64,000 nucleotides of DNA, from NCBI RefSeq assembly GCF_021458635.1, contig NZ_JAIRDQ010000002.1:372001-436000 (forward strand), given 5' to 3'. The position numbers were made by a program, and so were the translations under genes. Numbering within the stretch: position 1 is the first letter of the stretch; each line of letters opens with the position of its first letter. The notes beneath the pieces are model-generated. The model searched no databases and had not been told where the DNA came from. It saw only the letters and a program-made list of their open reading frames with translations. Source of the DNA: Bradyrhizobium monzae. Lineage in GTDB: Bacteria; Pseudomonadota; Alphaproteobacteria; Rhizobiales; Xanthobacteraceae. Below are positions 10,236 through 20,218 of the stretch, one piece after another.

Positions 10236-11108
10236 ATGGCTAAAGTCGCTTTCCTCGGTCTCGGCGTCATGGGCTTCCCCATGGCCGGACACCTCGTGAA
10301 AAAAGGGGGCCATGAGGTCACCGTCTACAACCGCACCGCCGCCAAGGCGAAGGAGTGGGCGGACAAGTTCGGCGGCAGGACCGCGGCGACCCCGAAGGCT
10401 GCGGCTGAAGGCCAGGACTTCGTGATGTGCTGCGTCGGCAACGACAACGATTTGCGCGCGGTCGCGATCGGCGCCGACGGCGCCTTTGCCGGCATGAAGA
10501 AGGCCGCGACCTTCGTCGATCACACCACCGCTTCCGCCGAAGTCGCGCGCGAGCTCGACGCAGCCGCGACCAAGGCCGGCTTCAAGTTCATCGACGCCCC
10601 CGTCTCCGGCGGCCAGGCCGGCGCCGAGAACGGCGTGCTGACGGTGATGTGCGGCGGCGCGCAGGACGCTTATTCCGGCGCCGAGCCGATCATCACCGGC
10701 GCCTATGCACGGATGTGCAAGCTGCTCGGGCCCGCCGGAAGCGGCCAGCTGACCAAGATGGTCAACCAGATCTGCATCGCCGGCCTCGTGCAGGGCCTCT
10801 CCGAGGGCATCCACTTCGCCAAGAAGTCCGGCCTCGACGTCGCCGCCGTGATCGAGACCATCTCCAAGGGCGCCGCGCAGTCGTGGCAGATGGAGAACCG
10901 CTACAAGACCATGAACGAGGACAAGTACGATTTCGGCTTCGCGGTCGAATGGATGCGCAAGGACCTCTCGATCTCGCTGGCTGAGGCCCGCCGCAATGGC
11001 GCCAATCTGCCGGTCACTGCGCTGGTCGACCAGTTCTATGCCGAGGTCGAGAAGATGGGCGGCAAGCGCTGGGATACGTCGAGCTTGCTCGCGCGCCTCA
11101 ATCGCTGA
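10236..11108 (+). CDS. NAD(P)-dependent beta-hydroxyacid dehydrogenase (3-hydroxyisobutyrate dehydrogenase family)
   Basis: This cytosolic oxidoreductase acts on beta-hydroxyacids such as 3-hydroxyisobutyrate or tartronate semialdehyde. From the ATG at 10236 (MAKVAFLGLGVMGFPMAGHL) it has 290 residues, the usual family length. The Rossmann motif GLGVMGFPMA is at residues 8-17. The substrate motif FIDAPVSGGQAGAENG and the catalytic Lys region (GSGQLTKMVNQICIAG) follow at about 120 and 170. An open frame runs upstream to 9639 but overlaps the VOC gene on the opposite strand and is an artefact. The exact substrate cannot be told from motifs. Confidence 0.9.
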   Translation: MAKVAFLGLGVMGFPMAGHLVKKGGHEVTVYNRTAAKAKEWADKFGGRTAATPKAAAEGQDFVMCCVGNDNDLRAVAIGADGAFAGMKKAATFVDHTTASAEVARELDAAATKAGFKFIDAPVSGGQAGAENGVLTVMCGGAQDAYSGAEPIITGAYARMCKLLGPAGSGQLTKMVNQICIAGLVQGLSEGIHFAKKSGLDVAAVIETISKGAAQSWQMENRYKTMNEDKYDFGFAVEWMRKDLSISLAEARRNGANLPVTALVDQFYAEVEKMGGKRWDTSSLLARLNR

Positions 11109-11130
11109 CACTTGACGAACTGACCCCGCC

Positions 11131-12408
11131 TTGCTGATTGCGATCGTCGTCATCTTCGTTCTGGCCTATGCGGCGATCGCGCTCGAACACCCCATCGGGG
11201 TCAACAAGAGCGCATCCGCGCTGCTCGGCGCGGGCGTGCTCTGGACGATCTACGCATTCACGACGGGCGATCACGCGCTGGTCGGCCATCAGCTCGACGA
11301 GTCCGTCGCCTCGACCGCGCAGATCGTGTTCTTCCTGATCGGCGCGATGACCATCGTCGAGGTGATCGACGCCCATGACGGCTTCGAGGTCATCACCTCG
11401 CGCATCAGCACCACGAGCCAGGTCACGCTCATGTGGCTGGTCGGTTTCGTGGCGTTCATCCTCAGCGCGATCCTGGACAATCTGACCACGACCATCGTCA
11501 TGGTCTCGCTAATCCAGCGTCTGATCGCCAGGCGTGACGACCGCCTGCTGTTCGCCTCCCTCATCGTCATCGCCGCCAACGCCGGCGGCGCGTGGACCGT
11601 GATCGGCGACGTCACCACGACCATGCTGTGGATCGGTGGACAGATCACGCCGTTGAACATCATGCGCGCGGTGTTCCTGCCTTCGCTGGTCAATTTGCTG
11701 GTGCCGCTGGCCTTCATCAGTCTGTCGTTCAGAGGCAAGACGATCGCGGCACCACCGCGCGACAGCGGATTGCTCACTGTCGACCGGTTCGAGCGCAATC
11801 TGATGTTCTATCTCGGGCTCGGCGTGCTGATCGCGGTGCCGGCCTTCAAGACGGTCACGCATCTGCCGCCCTTCATGGGCGTCCTGCTCGGCCTCGGCAT
11901 CGTCTGGCTGGTCGGCGAGATCGTTCATCGCGACAAGGACGAGCACGTGCGCCGTCCTCTCTCGCTCGCCCACGCCCTGACCCGGATCGACATGGGCTCG
12001 ATCGTGTTCTTCGTCGGCATTCTGCTGGCGGTCGCCTGCCTGGAACATGCCGGCCTCCTGACGATGCTGGCCCGATGGCTGGAGACGACCATCGGCCGCC
12101 AGGACGTCATCGTCGTCGTGCTCGGCCTGCTCAGCGCCATCGTCGACAACGTGCCGCTGGTCGCAGCAACCATGGGCATGTACGACCTCGGCCACTACCC
12201 GCCCGACAGCTTCCTCTGGGAGTTCATCGCCTATTGCGCCGGTACCGGCGGCTCGATCCTGATCATCGGCTCTGCCGCGGGCGTTGCCGCCATGGGGCTC
12301 GAGCGGATCGAGTTCCTCTGGTACGCCCGCCGCATTGCCGTGCCCGCGCTTGCGGGCTACCTGGCCGGCGCCGTGATCTACGTCGCACAGCATGCCTGGC
12401 TGCACTGA
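11131..12408 (+). CDS. NhaD-like Na+/H+ antiporter of the ion-transporter superfamily
   Basis: This is an inner-membrane antiporter of 425 residues with about ten to twelve helices. The N-terminal helix ends EHPIGVNKSA, and LSAILDNLTTTIVMVSLIQR is the discontinuous-helix motif of NhaD/ArsB-type transporters. A second such motif, LSAIVDNVPLVAATMGMY, occurs in the C-terminal half, showing the inverted-repeat architecture. The start is a TTG at 11131, 22 bases after the preceding stop; no better start is seen. Sodium/proton exchange is the family role, but anion transport relatives exist. Confidence 0.85.
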   Translation: MLIAIVVIFVLAYAAIALEHPIGVNKSASALLGAGVLWTIYAFTTGDHALVGHQLDESVASTAQIVFFLIGAMTIVEVIDAHDGFEVITSRISTTSQVTLMWLVGFVAFILSAILDNLTTTIVMVSLIQRLIARRDDRLLFASLIVIAANAGGAWTVIGDVTTTMLWIGGQITPLNIMRAVFLPSLVNLLVPLAFISLSFRGKTIAAPPRDSGLLTVDRFERNLMFYLGLGVLIAVPAFKTVTHLPPFMGVLLGLGIVWLVGEIVHRDKDEHVRRPLSLAHALTRIDMGSIVFFVGILLAVACLEHAGLLTMLARWLETTIGRQDVIVVVLGLLSAIVDNVPLVAATMGMYDLGHYPPDSFLWEFIAYCAGTGGSILIIGSAAGVAAMGLERIEFLWYARRIAVPALAGYLAGAVIYVAQHAWLH

Positions 12409-12433
12409 GCGGGGCGGTCACCGGGATCCAAAA

Positions 12434-12448
12434 TTAACGCCCGGTTAA
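12434..12448. promoter_or_regulatory. Candidate CtrA-binding box (TTAA-N7-TTAA)
   Basis: TTAA at 12434-12437 and TTAA at 12445-12448 are separated by exactly seven bases, the spacing of the alphaproteobacterial CtrA master-regulator site. It lies about 105 bases upstream of the PdhS-like kinase start. AT-rich TTAA boxes are uncommon in this GC-rich window, but no scan for chance hits was done. Confidence 0.5.
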
Positions 12449-12462
12449 CGTAATTCTTTAGC

Positions 12463-12484
12463 TCCTTAAGTCACCTCTTAAGGA
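12463..12484. promoter_or_regulatory. Perfect 8-bp inverted repeat in kinase leader
   Basis: TCCTTAAG (12463-12470) and CTTAAGGA (12477-12484) are exact inverted repeats around a six-base spacer, just downstream of the TTAA-N7-TTAA motif. It could be an operator or a leader hairpin. Confidence 0.45.
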
Positions 12485-12550
12485 TTTCTTGCCAGAGATA
12501 GACAATGCAGAAGGCCCGCGTCCGACGTGGGCAGGAATCGTTGTTGCTTG

Positions 12551-14146
<1,596 letters not shown>

Positions 14147-14190
14147 ACACATGCTTGCAGACATGCCCGCCGATCCCTCACTATGTCCGT

Positions 14191-14394
14191 ATGAGCAAAG
14201 AAACGCCGTGCGTCGCCGTCTGCATGATCGATCCCAAGACCAAGCTGTGCTTCGGCTGCGGCCGGACCTTGCCGGAGATCGCGCGTTGGCACGCGATGGA
14301 GAGTGCGGAACGGCTCGCAGTGATGGCCCTGTTGCCCACGCGCATGACCGACGCCGGCCTGCAGCAGATCGGGGGATCGCCGAAAGGCGCTTGA
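14191..14394 (+). CDS. DUF1289 small Cys-rich protein
   Basis: This is a 67-residue protein of the DUF1289 family. The start chosen is the ATG at 14191 (MSKETPCVAVCMIDP), the usual beginning of the family; an ATG-like start at 14155 would add 12 residues. Four Cys occur as CVAVC and CFGCG, followed by RTLPEIARW, the conserved DUF1289 arrangement. Such Cys sets suggest metal or iron-sulfur binding, but the biochemical role is unknown. It is followed by the aspartic protease gene 28 bases later in the same direction. Confidence 0.85.
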   Translation: MSKETPCVAVCMIDPKTKLCFGCGRTLPEIARWHAMESAERLAVMALLPTRMTDAGLQQIGGSPKGA

Positions 14395-14422
14395 CCGGTG
14401 AGCGTGCCATCGGAGGCGCGCG

Positions 14423-14977
14423 ATGATCCGCTTCCTGCTCGTTCTCGTCACGCTCGCAGCCACGGCCGGCGCTGTGGTCGCCTATGGCGATCCCGACCAG
14501 ATCGCACGCGCGAGCCACAAGGTCTCGCATATTTTTCGTGCGCAAACGGCAACGCCTGCCCCCGCCGTGCAGATCCAGCGCGGCCAGGGCGGCGAGTTCG
14601 CGCTGCGCGCCAAGATCAACGGCGTGGCCGCGCCCATGGTGATCGATACCGGCGCCACCTCCGTGGTGCTGACCTGGGAAACCGCGAAGGCGATCGGCCT
14701 GCCGCTCGAGATGCTCGAATATGACGTCGACCTCGAAACCGCCGGCGGCCACACCAAGGCGGCGCGGCTCACGATCGACCGGCTCGCCGTCGGCCATCTC
14801 GTCGAGAAATCGGTGCCGGCCCTCGTCGTCCAGCGCGGGCAGATGAAGACCAATCTGCTCGGCATGAGCTTCCTCGATCGCTTGGAGAGCTGGGGCGTGC
14901 GGTCCGACACGCTGATGCTCACCGGCTACCCTGAGCTCCAGAGCAGCCACCGCCGTACGCGCACGGCGGTCGATTAA
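14423..14977 (+). CDS. TIGR02281-type retropepsin-like aspartic protease
   Basis: This 184-residue protein has one N-terminal membrane anchor (residues 1-20, FLLVLVTLAATAGAVVAYG) and a single retropepsin domain (about 45-170). The catalytic motif VIDTGATSVVLTWETAK carries the D-T-G-A triad, and ALVVQRGQMKTNLLGMSFLD is the flap and closing region of the clan AA TIGR02281 family. Members are probably active as dimers in the periplasm. Substrates are unknown. It follows the DUF1289 gene closely, which suggests co-transcription. Confidence 0.87.
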   Translation: MIRFLLVLVTLAATAGAVVAYGDPDQIARASHKVSHIFRAQTATPAPAVQIQRGQGGEFALRAKINGVAAPMVIDTGATSVVLTWETAKAIGLPLEMLEYDVDLETAGGHTKAARLTIDRLAVGHLVEKSVPALVVQRGQMKTNLLGMSFLDRLESWGVRSDTLMLTGYPELQSSHRRTRTAVD

Positions 14978-14982
14978 GGGCC

Positions 14983-15269
14983 GCGCTCTCCGGCCGTGCC
15001 CGCGCCGGCATCGCCACGATGGATTCACGGTTGCTGTTCTTCGGAACCGCAGGTCTTGCCACCGGCGAATTGAAGGACGGCCCGATCAACAAGATGAAGA
15101 TGGCTGGACCGCGGGCGGCGGCGTGGAATGGGCGTTCCTGCCGAAATGGTCGGCCAAGGCCGAGTATCCCCACACCGAGTTCAAGCACGACGACCTGCCG
15201 GACTGGACGGCTGCGAAATTCCACAGCTTCCGCGTCGGCGTGAACTGCCATTTCGACCTGTTCCGCTGA
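14983..15269 (+). pseudogene. Frameshifted C-terminal relic of an outer-membrane beta-barrel (Omp25/31-like) protein
   Basis: The plus strand encodes SGRARAGIATMDSRLLFFG then TAGLATGELKDGPINK in one frame. After position 15098 another frame gives DGWTAGGGVEWAFLPKWSAK, then AEYPHTEF and the terminal RVGVNCHFDLFR, ending at the TGA at 15267. These blocks are the last strands of the small porin-like barrel family common in Bradyrhizobium, ending in an aromatic residue and Arg. The signal peptide and first half of the gene are missing and one frameshift is present, so this is a relic. Confidence 0.75.
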
Positions 15270-15317
15270 GCGTGATCAGGAGAGAGTCGGATTCCGCGAT
15301 CCGGCGCTTTCTCGTGA

Positions 15318-16310
15318 CTAGGCAGCCTCCGCCGGCGCACGCGCACCAACATGCGCGATCGCGTCACGCAAGACGTCGATGCCGGCGCCCGGCTTCACAC
15401 CGTGCTCGGCGAGGTGTCGGCGGAAAGCGCGCGCGCCGGGCACGGCGTGGAACGCACCGACGAAGTGGCGCGTGATGGCATGCAGCCGCGTGCCACGCGC
15501 GAGCTGCACCTCGATATAGGGTATCATCGCCTCGAACGCGTCCTGCATGGTCGCGTGCGGCGCCGCCTCGCCGAACAGGTCGGGATCGACCAAGAGCAGC
15601 CGCCACGGCTCCTGATAGGCGGCTCGGCCGAGCATCACGCCGTCGACATGGGCAAGATGCGCTTTCGCCTCCTCGATGCTGGGAACGCCGCCGTTGATAA
15701 TGACAGGCACCTCCGGCATCGCGCGTTTGAGCCGATAGACGCGGTCATAGTCGAGCGGCGGGATGTCGCGGTTCTCCTTCGGCGACAGGCCGTTCAGCCA
15801 GGCCTTCCGGGCATGCACGATCAGCGCGTCGCAGCCCGCAGCGACCACAGCATGCGCCAACGTATCGAGCGCGACTTCGGGATCCTGGTCGTCGATGCCA
15901 ATGCGGCATTTCACCGTGACGGGAATCGACACTGCGCGCTTCATCGCCGCGACACATCGCGCGACGAGCTCCGGCTCCGCCATCAGACAGGCGCCGAAAC
16001 GTCCGTCCTTCACGCGATCCGATGGGCAGCCGACATTGAGATTGATCTCGTCATAGCCAAAACCCTCGCCGATCCGCGCGGCTTCAGCGAGGTCCCGCGG
16101 ATCCGAGCCGCCAAGCTGCAGCGCCACAGGGTGCTCAGTCGTGTCGAAACCGAGCAGCCGCTCCCGATCGCCATGAATGATGGCGCCGGTGGTCAGCATC
16201 TCCGTATAGAGCAACGCCCGCCGCGTCAGGTGTCGGTGGAACACCCGGCAGTGCCGGTCGGTCCAATCCATCATGGGGGCGATAGAGAATTTTCGATCTA
16301 AGTCGTTCAT
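15318..16310 (-). CDS. dusA: tRNA-dihydrouridine synthase A
   Basis: This flavoprotein reduces uridines 20/20a in the tRNA D-loop. It has 330 residues, the usual DusA length. The N-terminal FSIAPMMDWTDRHCRVFHR is the FMN-binding signature of the DusA subgroup, and INLNVGCPSDRVKDGRFGAC carries the catalytic Cys. FMN phosphate contacts are in PVIINGGVPSIEE and DGVMLGRAAYQEPW. It is a stand-alone housekeeping gene downstream of, and in the same direction as, the amide operon, 173 bases from the last amidase stop. Confidence 0.96.
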   Translation of the reverse strand: MNDLDRKFSIAPMMDWTDRHCRVFHRHLTRRALLYTEMLTTGAIIHGDRERLLGFDTTEHPVALQLGGSDPRDLAEAARIGEGFGYDEINLNVGCPSDRVKDGRFGACLMAEPELVARCVAAMKRAVSIPVTVKCRIGIDDQDPEVALDTLAHAVVAAGCDALIVHARKAWLNGLSPKENRDIPPLDYDRVYRLKRAMPEVPVIINGGVPSIEEAKAHLAHVDGVMLGRAAYQEPWRLLLVDPDLFGEAAPHATMQDAFEAMIPYIEVQLARGTRLHAITRHFVGAFHAVPGARAFRRHLAEHGVKPGAGIDVLRDAIAHVGARAPAEAA

Positions 16311-16483
16311 TTTACATAGTTATTCACTCCGCAATCGATCCCATATGTCATTGGACCGATTGCGAAATTTGATTTTATCAAGCTACCACCATCTGTCGGT
16401 TCTTGGGCCATACAGGCAAGAAAAGGAAGCGGAAATCGCCTTCGGATTGCCGCTCGATTGTCAGGGATCGTATCCGATGCCGT

Positions 16484-17887
16484 TCATTCGATGGGGGCGC
16501 GCCGGGTGTGCCAATCCGTCACGGATTGGAAGGCATACCCAGCGCGGGCGAGCACATCCTCGGATATATGCGGGCCGACCAGCTGCATGCTGAGCGGAAG
16601 GCCGTCTGACGCCGTGCCGTTCGGCAGCGTGACGGTTGGGCTGCCCGAGAAATCGAACACCGCGGTGAATCGCAGGATGCTAAGCAGCACGTTCGGATCG
16701 GCGCCGTATTCGCCCATCTTGGTCAGTGTCGGGATTGGCACCGGCATGGTGGGAATCAGGAGTAGGTCGATATCTCCGAACAGGGCGGCCAGGCTGCCGG
16801 AGAACTTCAACCGCTCATGATGGATCTCTGCGATTTCGACGCCATTCATCGATCTTCCCTGCTCGATCAGTTGCGCGAGGTCCGGGCCGTATTCCGACTT
16901 CCGTGACGGATAGGTCGCGAGATGCGCCTCCGCAGTCTCGATTGAACACATCGGGATCCACATGCTGACAAGCTTCTCGTATGTCGGAAACTTGACCTCG
17001 CGGATGTCGGCACCGAGTTCCGCAAGCGTGCGTTCGGCCTCCAGCAACGCGGCGACCACTTGCGGATCGATCCCGTTCTGGGTGTAGCTGCGGTCCACGC
17101 CAATTCGTAAGCCGCGGATGCCGTCACCGATCCCCGCCAGATAGTTCGGCACGGCCGCCTGCAGGGTGGTCGGGTCGTTGACGTCCGCGCCTGCGATGAC
17201 GCCAAGCATGGCTGCCGCATCGGCTGCGTTCCGGCATATCGGCCCGACATGGTCGAGCGAGTCCGCCAGCGGAAAGACGCCGTGACGGCTCACACGTCCC
17301 CACGTCGGCTTGAGCCCGGTCAGCCCGCACGTCGCCGACGGAAACCGGATCGAGCCGCCGGTGTCGCTGCCGATCGAGCCGAAGCAGAGCCCCGCCGACG
17401 TCGCCACGCCCGATCCGCTCGAGGAGGAGCCGACCCAGTAGTCGACGCCCCAGGGATTGAGTGGCGCCTGATCGTTCGGATGATGGCTGGTATAGGCACC
17501 CTCGGTCATCTTCAGCTTGCCGAGCGTGACGGCACCCGCGAGCTCGAGCCGGTCCACGATCGTCGCGTTGAAGGACGGGACAAATTTGGCATGGATCGTG
17601 GTGCCGCCTGCGGTCGGTGCGAATGTGGTGTAGCAGAGATCCTTCAATCCGATCGGCACACCGTGCAGCGGCCCGCGCCAGATGCCCTTGGCAAGCTCGG
17701 CGTCACAGCGCTTCGCTTGCGCCATGGCGCGCTCAGCCAGGACGAGCGCGTAGCCGTGAAATTTGGCGTCGAGCTTCGCGATCCGGCCCAGCATCGCCTC
17801 AGTCACTGTCGAGGGCAGAAGCTCACCCCGGCGGAACAGCTCAGAGAGCTCGGTGATCGACTTGTAGTGAATTGGATCTGCTGACAT
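16484..17887 (-). CDS. Amidase signature family hydrolase (last gene of amide operon)
   Basis: This 467-residue cytosolic amidase hydrolyses a carboxamide to acid and ammonia. The Ser-cisSer-Lys triad is visible: Lys in PIGLKDLCY (about 84), the Gly/Ser loop VGSSSSGSGVATSAGLCFGS (about 151-170) and the nucleophile segment DTGGSIRFPSA (about 175-185). The C-terminal part (about 380-440) has the usual substrate-pocket shape with FSGSPTVTLPNG. It is related to the amidase at 24553-25953 over its whole length, so the two arose by duplication. It is probably the ninth gene of the operon starting at 25953. Substrate specificity cannot be read. Confidence 0.92.
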   Translation of the reverse strand: MSADPIHYKSITELSELFRRGELLPSTVTEAMLGRIAKLDAKFHGYALVLAERAMAQAKRCDAELAKGIWRGPLHGVPIGLKDLCYTTFAPTAGGTTIHAKFVPSFNATIVDRLELAGAVTLGKLKMTEGAYTSHHPNDQAPLNPWGVDYWVGSSSSGSGVATSAGLCFGSIGSDTGGSIRFPSATCGLTGLKPTWGRVSRHGVFPLADSLDHVGPICRNAADAAAMLGVIAGADVNDPTTLQAAVPNYLAGIGDGIRGLRIGVDRSYTQNGIDPQVVAALLEAERTLAELGADIREVKFPTYEKLVSMWIPMCSIETAEAHLATYPSRKSEYGPDLAQLIEQGRSMNGVEIAEIHHERLKFSGSLAALFGDIDLLLIPTMPVPIPTLTKMGEYGADPNVLLSILRFTAVFDFSGSPTVTLPNGTASDGLPLSMQLVGPHISEDVLARAGYAFQSVTDWHTRRAPIE

Positions 17888-17973
17888 CTGACAGCCCTGC
17901 TGTTGTCGGAAATCGCTTCGCTCACCGGCGCCGCGGACAGCCCGGCCTCCAGACCGCGCTGCTTTGGATGCGC

Positions 17974-18741
17974 CTAGAACTGCACCCCGCGTGTGAGCGC
18001 ACCATCGACCACGAGATTGGTCCCCGTGATAAAGCTCGCGGCCTTGCTGGCAAGGAACACTGCACCGTTCGCCATTTCCTGCGGCGTGCCCATGCGACCG
18101 GTCGGGTTGAGCGCCAGCGCGGTCTTGTAGAGCTCGGGATTGCCGTCCTTGATCTGGCTCCAGACGCCGCCCTCGAAATAGGTGTTACCGGGCGATACCG
18201 AGTTGGCGCGGATGCCTTTGGCGGCAAGTTGAAACGCGAGCCCCTGCGTGTAGTGAATGATCGCCGCCTTGAACGTGCCGTAGGGACCGCTGGCGAAATC
18301 GACCTCGCGCCCCGAGACGCTCGAGATGGTGACGATCGCGGCGGCCTTGCTGTTTTCCAGATACGGCATCGCCGCGTTGACCAGGCGCACCGTGCCCATC
18401 ATGTCGGTGGAGAATTCCTTTTCCCAGCTCTCCTCGTCCTGCCCGATCGATAGTGCGCTGACATTGGCGACAACGACGTCGATGCCGCCGAGCTTCGAGG
18501 CCATGTCCTCGACCCAGGCCTTGAGCGCCGGGCCGTTGGAGACGTCGACCGAACTTCCAAATGCAACGACGCCTTTCGCCCTGATCGCGGTGACCGCGCT
18601 GTCGACATCGGCCTGGTTCCGCGCGCAGATGCCGACATTGGCGCCCTCGGCTGCAAACGTATCGGCGATCGCCCTGCCGATGCCCTTGGTGCTCCCGGTG
18701 ACGAGAACCTTTGCTCCCTTGAGTCCCAGATCCATGTCCAT
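17974..18741 (-). CDS. Short-chain dehydrogenase/reductase
   Basis: This is an NAD(P)-dependent SDR of 255 residues. The cofactor motif TGSTKGIGRAIAD is at about 14-26, the structural NVSA motif is VVANVSALS, and the catalytic pair is in YGTFKAAIIHYTQ (Y-x-x-x-K). SVSPGNTYFEGGVW supplies the post-catalytic PG motif. It sits between the transporter ATPase gene and the second amidase in one minus-strand run, so its substrate may be an alcohol or aldehyde released from an amide, which is speculative. The start could be either of two Met codons six bases apart. Confidence 0.9.
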   Translation of the reverse strand: MDMDLGLKGAKVLVTGSTKGIGRAIADTFAAEGANVGICARNQADVDSAVTAIRAKGVVAFGSSVDVSNGPALKAWVEDMASKLGGIDVVVANVSALSIGQDEESWEKEFSTDMMGTVRLVNAAMPYLENSKAAAIVTISSVSGREVDFASGPYGTFKAAIIHYTQGLAFQLAAKGIRANSVSPGNTYFEGGVWSQIKDGNPELYKTALALNPTGRMGTPQEMANGAVFLASKAASFITGTNLVVDGALTRGVQF

Positions 18742-18781
18742 TCCCTCCCTATTGACGACTTAAATCCCGCCTTGCGACCCT

Positions 18782-19507
18782 TCAGAGCAGGAGCTGTGCG
18801 CGGACATTGTCCTCATTGACTTCGCTGCCTGCCAGCGACTGCGTGATCTTGCCCTTCTCCATGATGTAACAGCGCTCGGCGATCGCCAGAATTGTGTCGA
18901 GGTTCTGCTCGACAAAGATGATCGTGGTCCCAAGCTCGTTCCGGAACGATCTCAGCGCCTCACAGATAAGCTGGACGATCGAGGGCTGGATGCCCTCGGA
19001 CGGCTCGTCCAGGATCATGAGGGATGGATTGCCAATCAGCGCGCGACCGATGGCAAGCTGTTGCTGCTCGCCGCCCGACATGGTGCCCGCGGCCTGCCGC
19101 CGGCGCTCCCTCAGCCGCGGAAAATACTCATAGACGAGCTCCGGCAGCTTCTTGCCGCCGGAACCACCGATCAGCTCACCGACCTGAAGATTCTCCTCAA
19201 CGGTCATCTGCGGAAAGACATCGCGCCCCTGCGGGATGTAGCCGAATCCCGCCCGCGCCCGCGCGTCCGCCTCGAGCGCAGTTACATCCTGCTCCATGAA
19301 GCTGATCGTGCCGCGCCAGGACCGCAGCAGGCCGATCAGGCAGCGCATCAAGGTCGACTTGCCGACGCCGTTGCGGCCGATCACGCCAACGATCTCGCCA
19401 CGCGAGACCGACATGGTGACACCCTGCAGGATCGGCGTCGCACCGTATCCGGCCCACAGCTCCGATACGTCGAGAATCCGGTCAGTGCGCGGGGTTCTAG
19501 TGAGCAT
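18782..19507 (-). CDS. ABC transporter ATPase, LivF/UrtE-type
   Basis: This 241-residue ATPase is one of the two motors of the amide importer. The start is the ATG at 19507 (MLTRTPRTDRILDVSEL), which overlaps the end of the preceding livG-type gene by 11 bases; the open frame extends further but inside that gene. Walker A is GRNGVGKSTLMR, the signature is MSGGEQQQLAIGRALIG and Walker B is LMILDEPSEGIQPS. These are typical of the UrtE/LivF class used by branched-chain amino acid and urea/amide importers. It acts on the cytoplasmic face with the LivG-type partner. Confidence 0.94.
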   Translation of the reverse strand: MLTRTPRTDRILDVSELWAGYGATPILQGVTMSVSRGEIVGVIGRNGVGKSTLMRCLIGLLRSWRGTISFMEQDVTALEADARARAGFGYIPQGRDVFPQMTVEENLQVGELIGGSGGKKLPELVYEYFPRLRERRRQAAGTMSGGEQQQLAIGRALIGNPSLMILDEPSEGIQPSIVQLICEALRSFRNELGTTIIFVEQNLDTILAIAERCYIMEKGKITQSLAGSEVNEDNVRAQLLL

Positions 19508-20216
19508 GGGTCTTCCCCAGATAGATTTCCGCAACGTTCTCGTCCTGCAAAATGCTTTCGAGATCGCCGTGCGCAAAAATCTTGCCGAGATGCAGCACGG
19601 TGACCCGCTGGGCCACCTGCCGTACAAACGCCATGTCGTGCTCGACGACCAGCACCGTCATGCCTTCGGCGTTGAATGATTTAACCAGCTCCCCGGTCTT
19701 GAAGGTCTCTTCCGGAGACATGCCAGCTGTCGGCTCGTCCAGCAGCAAGAGCTGCGGCTTCAACGCCAGCGCCATCCCGATCTCGAGCCATTGCTGCTGA
19801 CCGTGCGACAGCGCACCCGCGAGCTTCTCGCTGTCCGCCGTGAGATTGAGCAGCGTCAGCAGGCGATCCTCCTCGGAGATGCGCTCCGCTCCGGACACGC
19901 GATCCTGGAGCGCGATCTGGATGTTCTGCCGCACCGGCAGCTCCTTGAATACGCTCGGAGCCTGCATCTTGATGCTCATACCCCGCTGCACGCGCGCATA
20001 TGGACGCTCGGCAGTGATGTCAACGCGATCGAACAGGATGCTGCCCTGGCTCGGTGGGTAGAGACCGACGATCAGCTTGAACAACGTGCTTTTGCCGGCG
20101 CCGTTGGGTCCGATCAGGCAGTGGACCTCTCCCGCGTTGACCGTGAGGTCGACGTCGGAGACGGCGGTCAATCCGCCAAAACGTTTGGATACGCCTTTGA
20201 CTTCGACCAGCGCCAT
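19497..20216 (-). CDS. ABC transporter ATPase, LivG/UrtD-type
   Basis: This is the second ATPase of the amide importer, 239 residues. Walker A is [12 protein letters not shown] (about 36-47), the signature region is ALSHGQQQWLEIGMALA (Ser-His-Gly-Gln rather than Ser-Gly-Gly-Gln, as in UrtD relatives) and Walker B is LLLLDEPTAGMSPEE. The SHGQ variant fits urea/amide-type LivG proteins better than leucine importers. Its stop overlaps the start of the LivF-type gene, and its start lies three bases from the LivM-type stop, so the genes are tightly coupled. Confidence 0.94.
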   Translation of the reverse strand: MALVEVKGVSKRFGGLTAVSDVDLTVNAGEVHCLIGPNGAGKSTLFKLIVGLYPPSQGSILFDRVDITAERPYARVQRGMSIKMQAPSVFKELPVRQNIQIALQDRVSGAERISEEDRLLTLLNLTADSEKLAGALSHGQQQWLEIGMALALKPQLLLLDEPTAGMSPEETFKTGELVKSFNAEGMTVLVVEHDMAFVRQVAQRVTVLHLGKIFAHGDLESILQDENVAEIYLGKTHAH

Positions 20217-20218
20217 GA

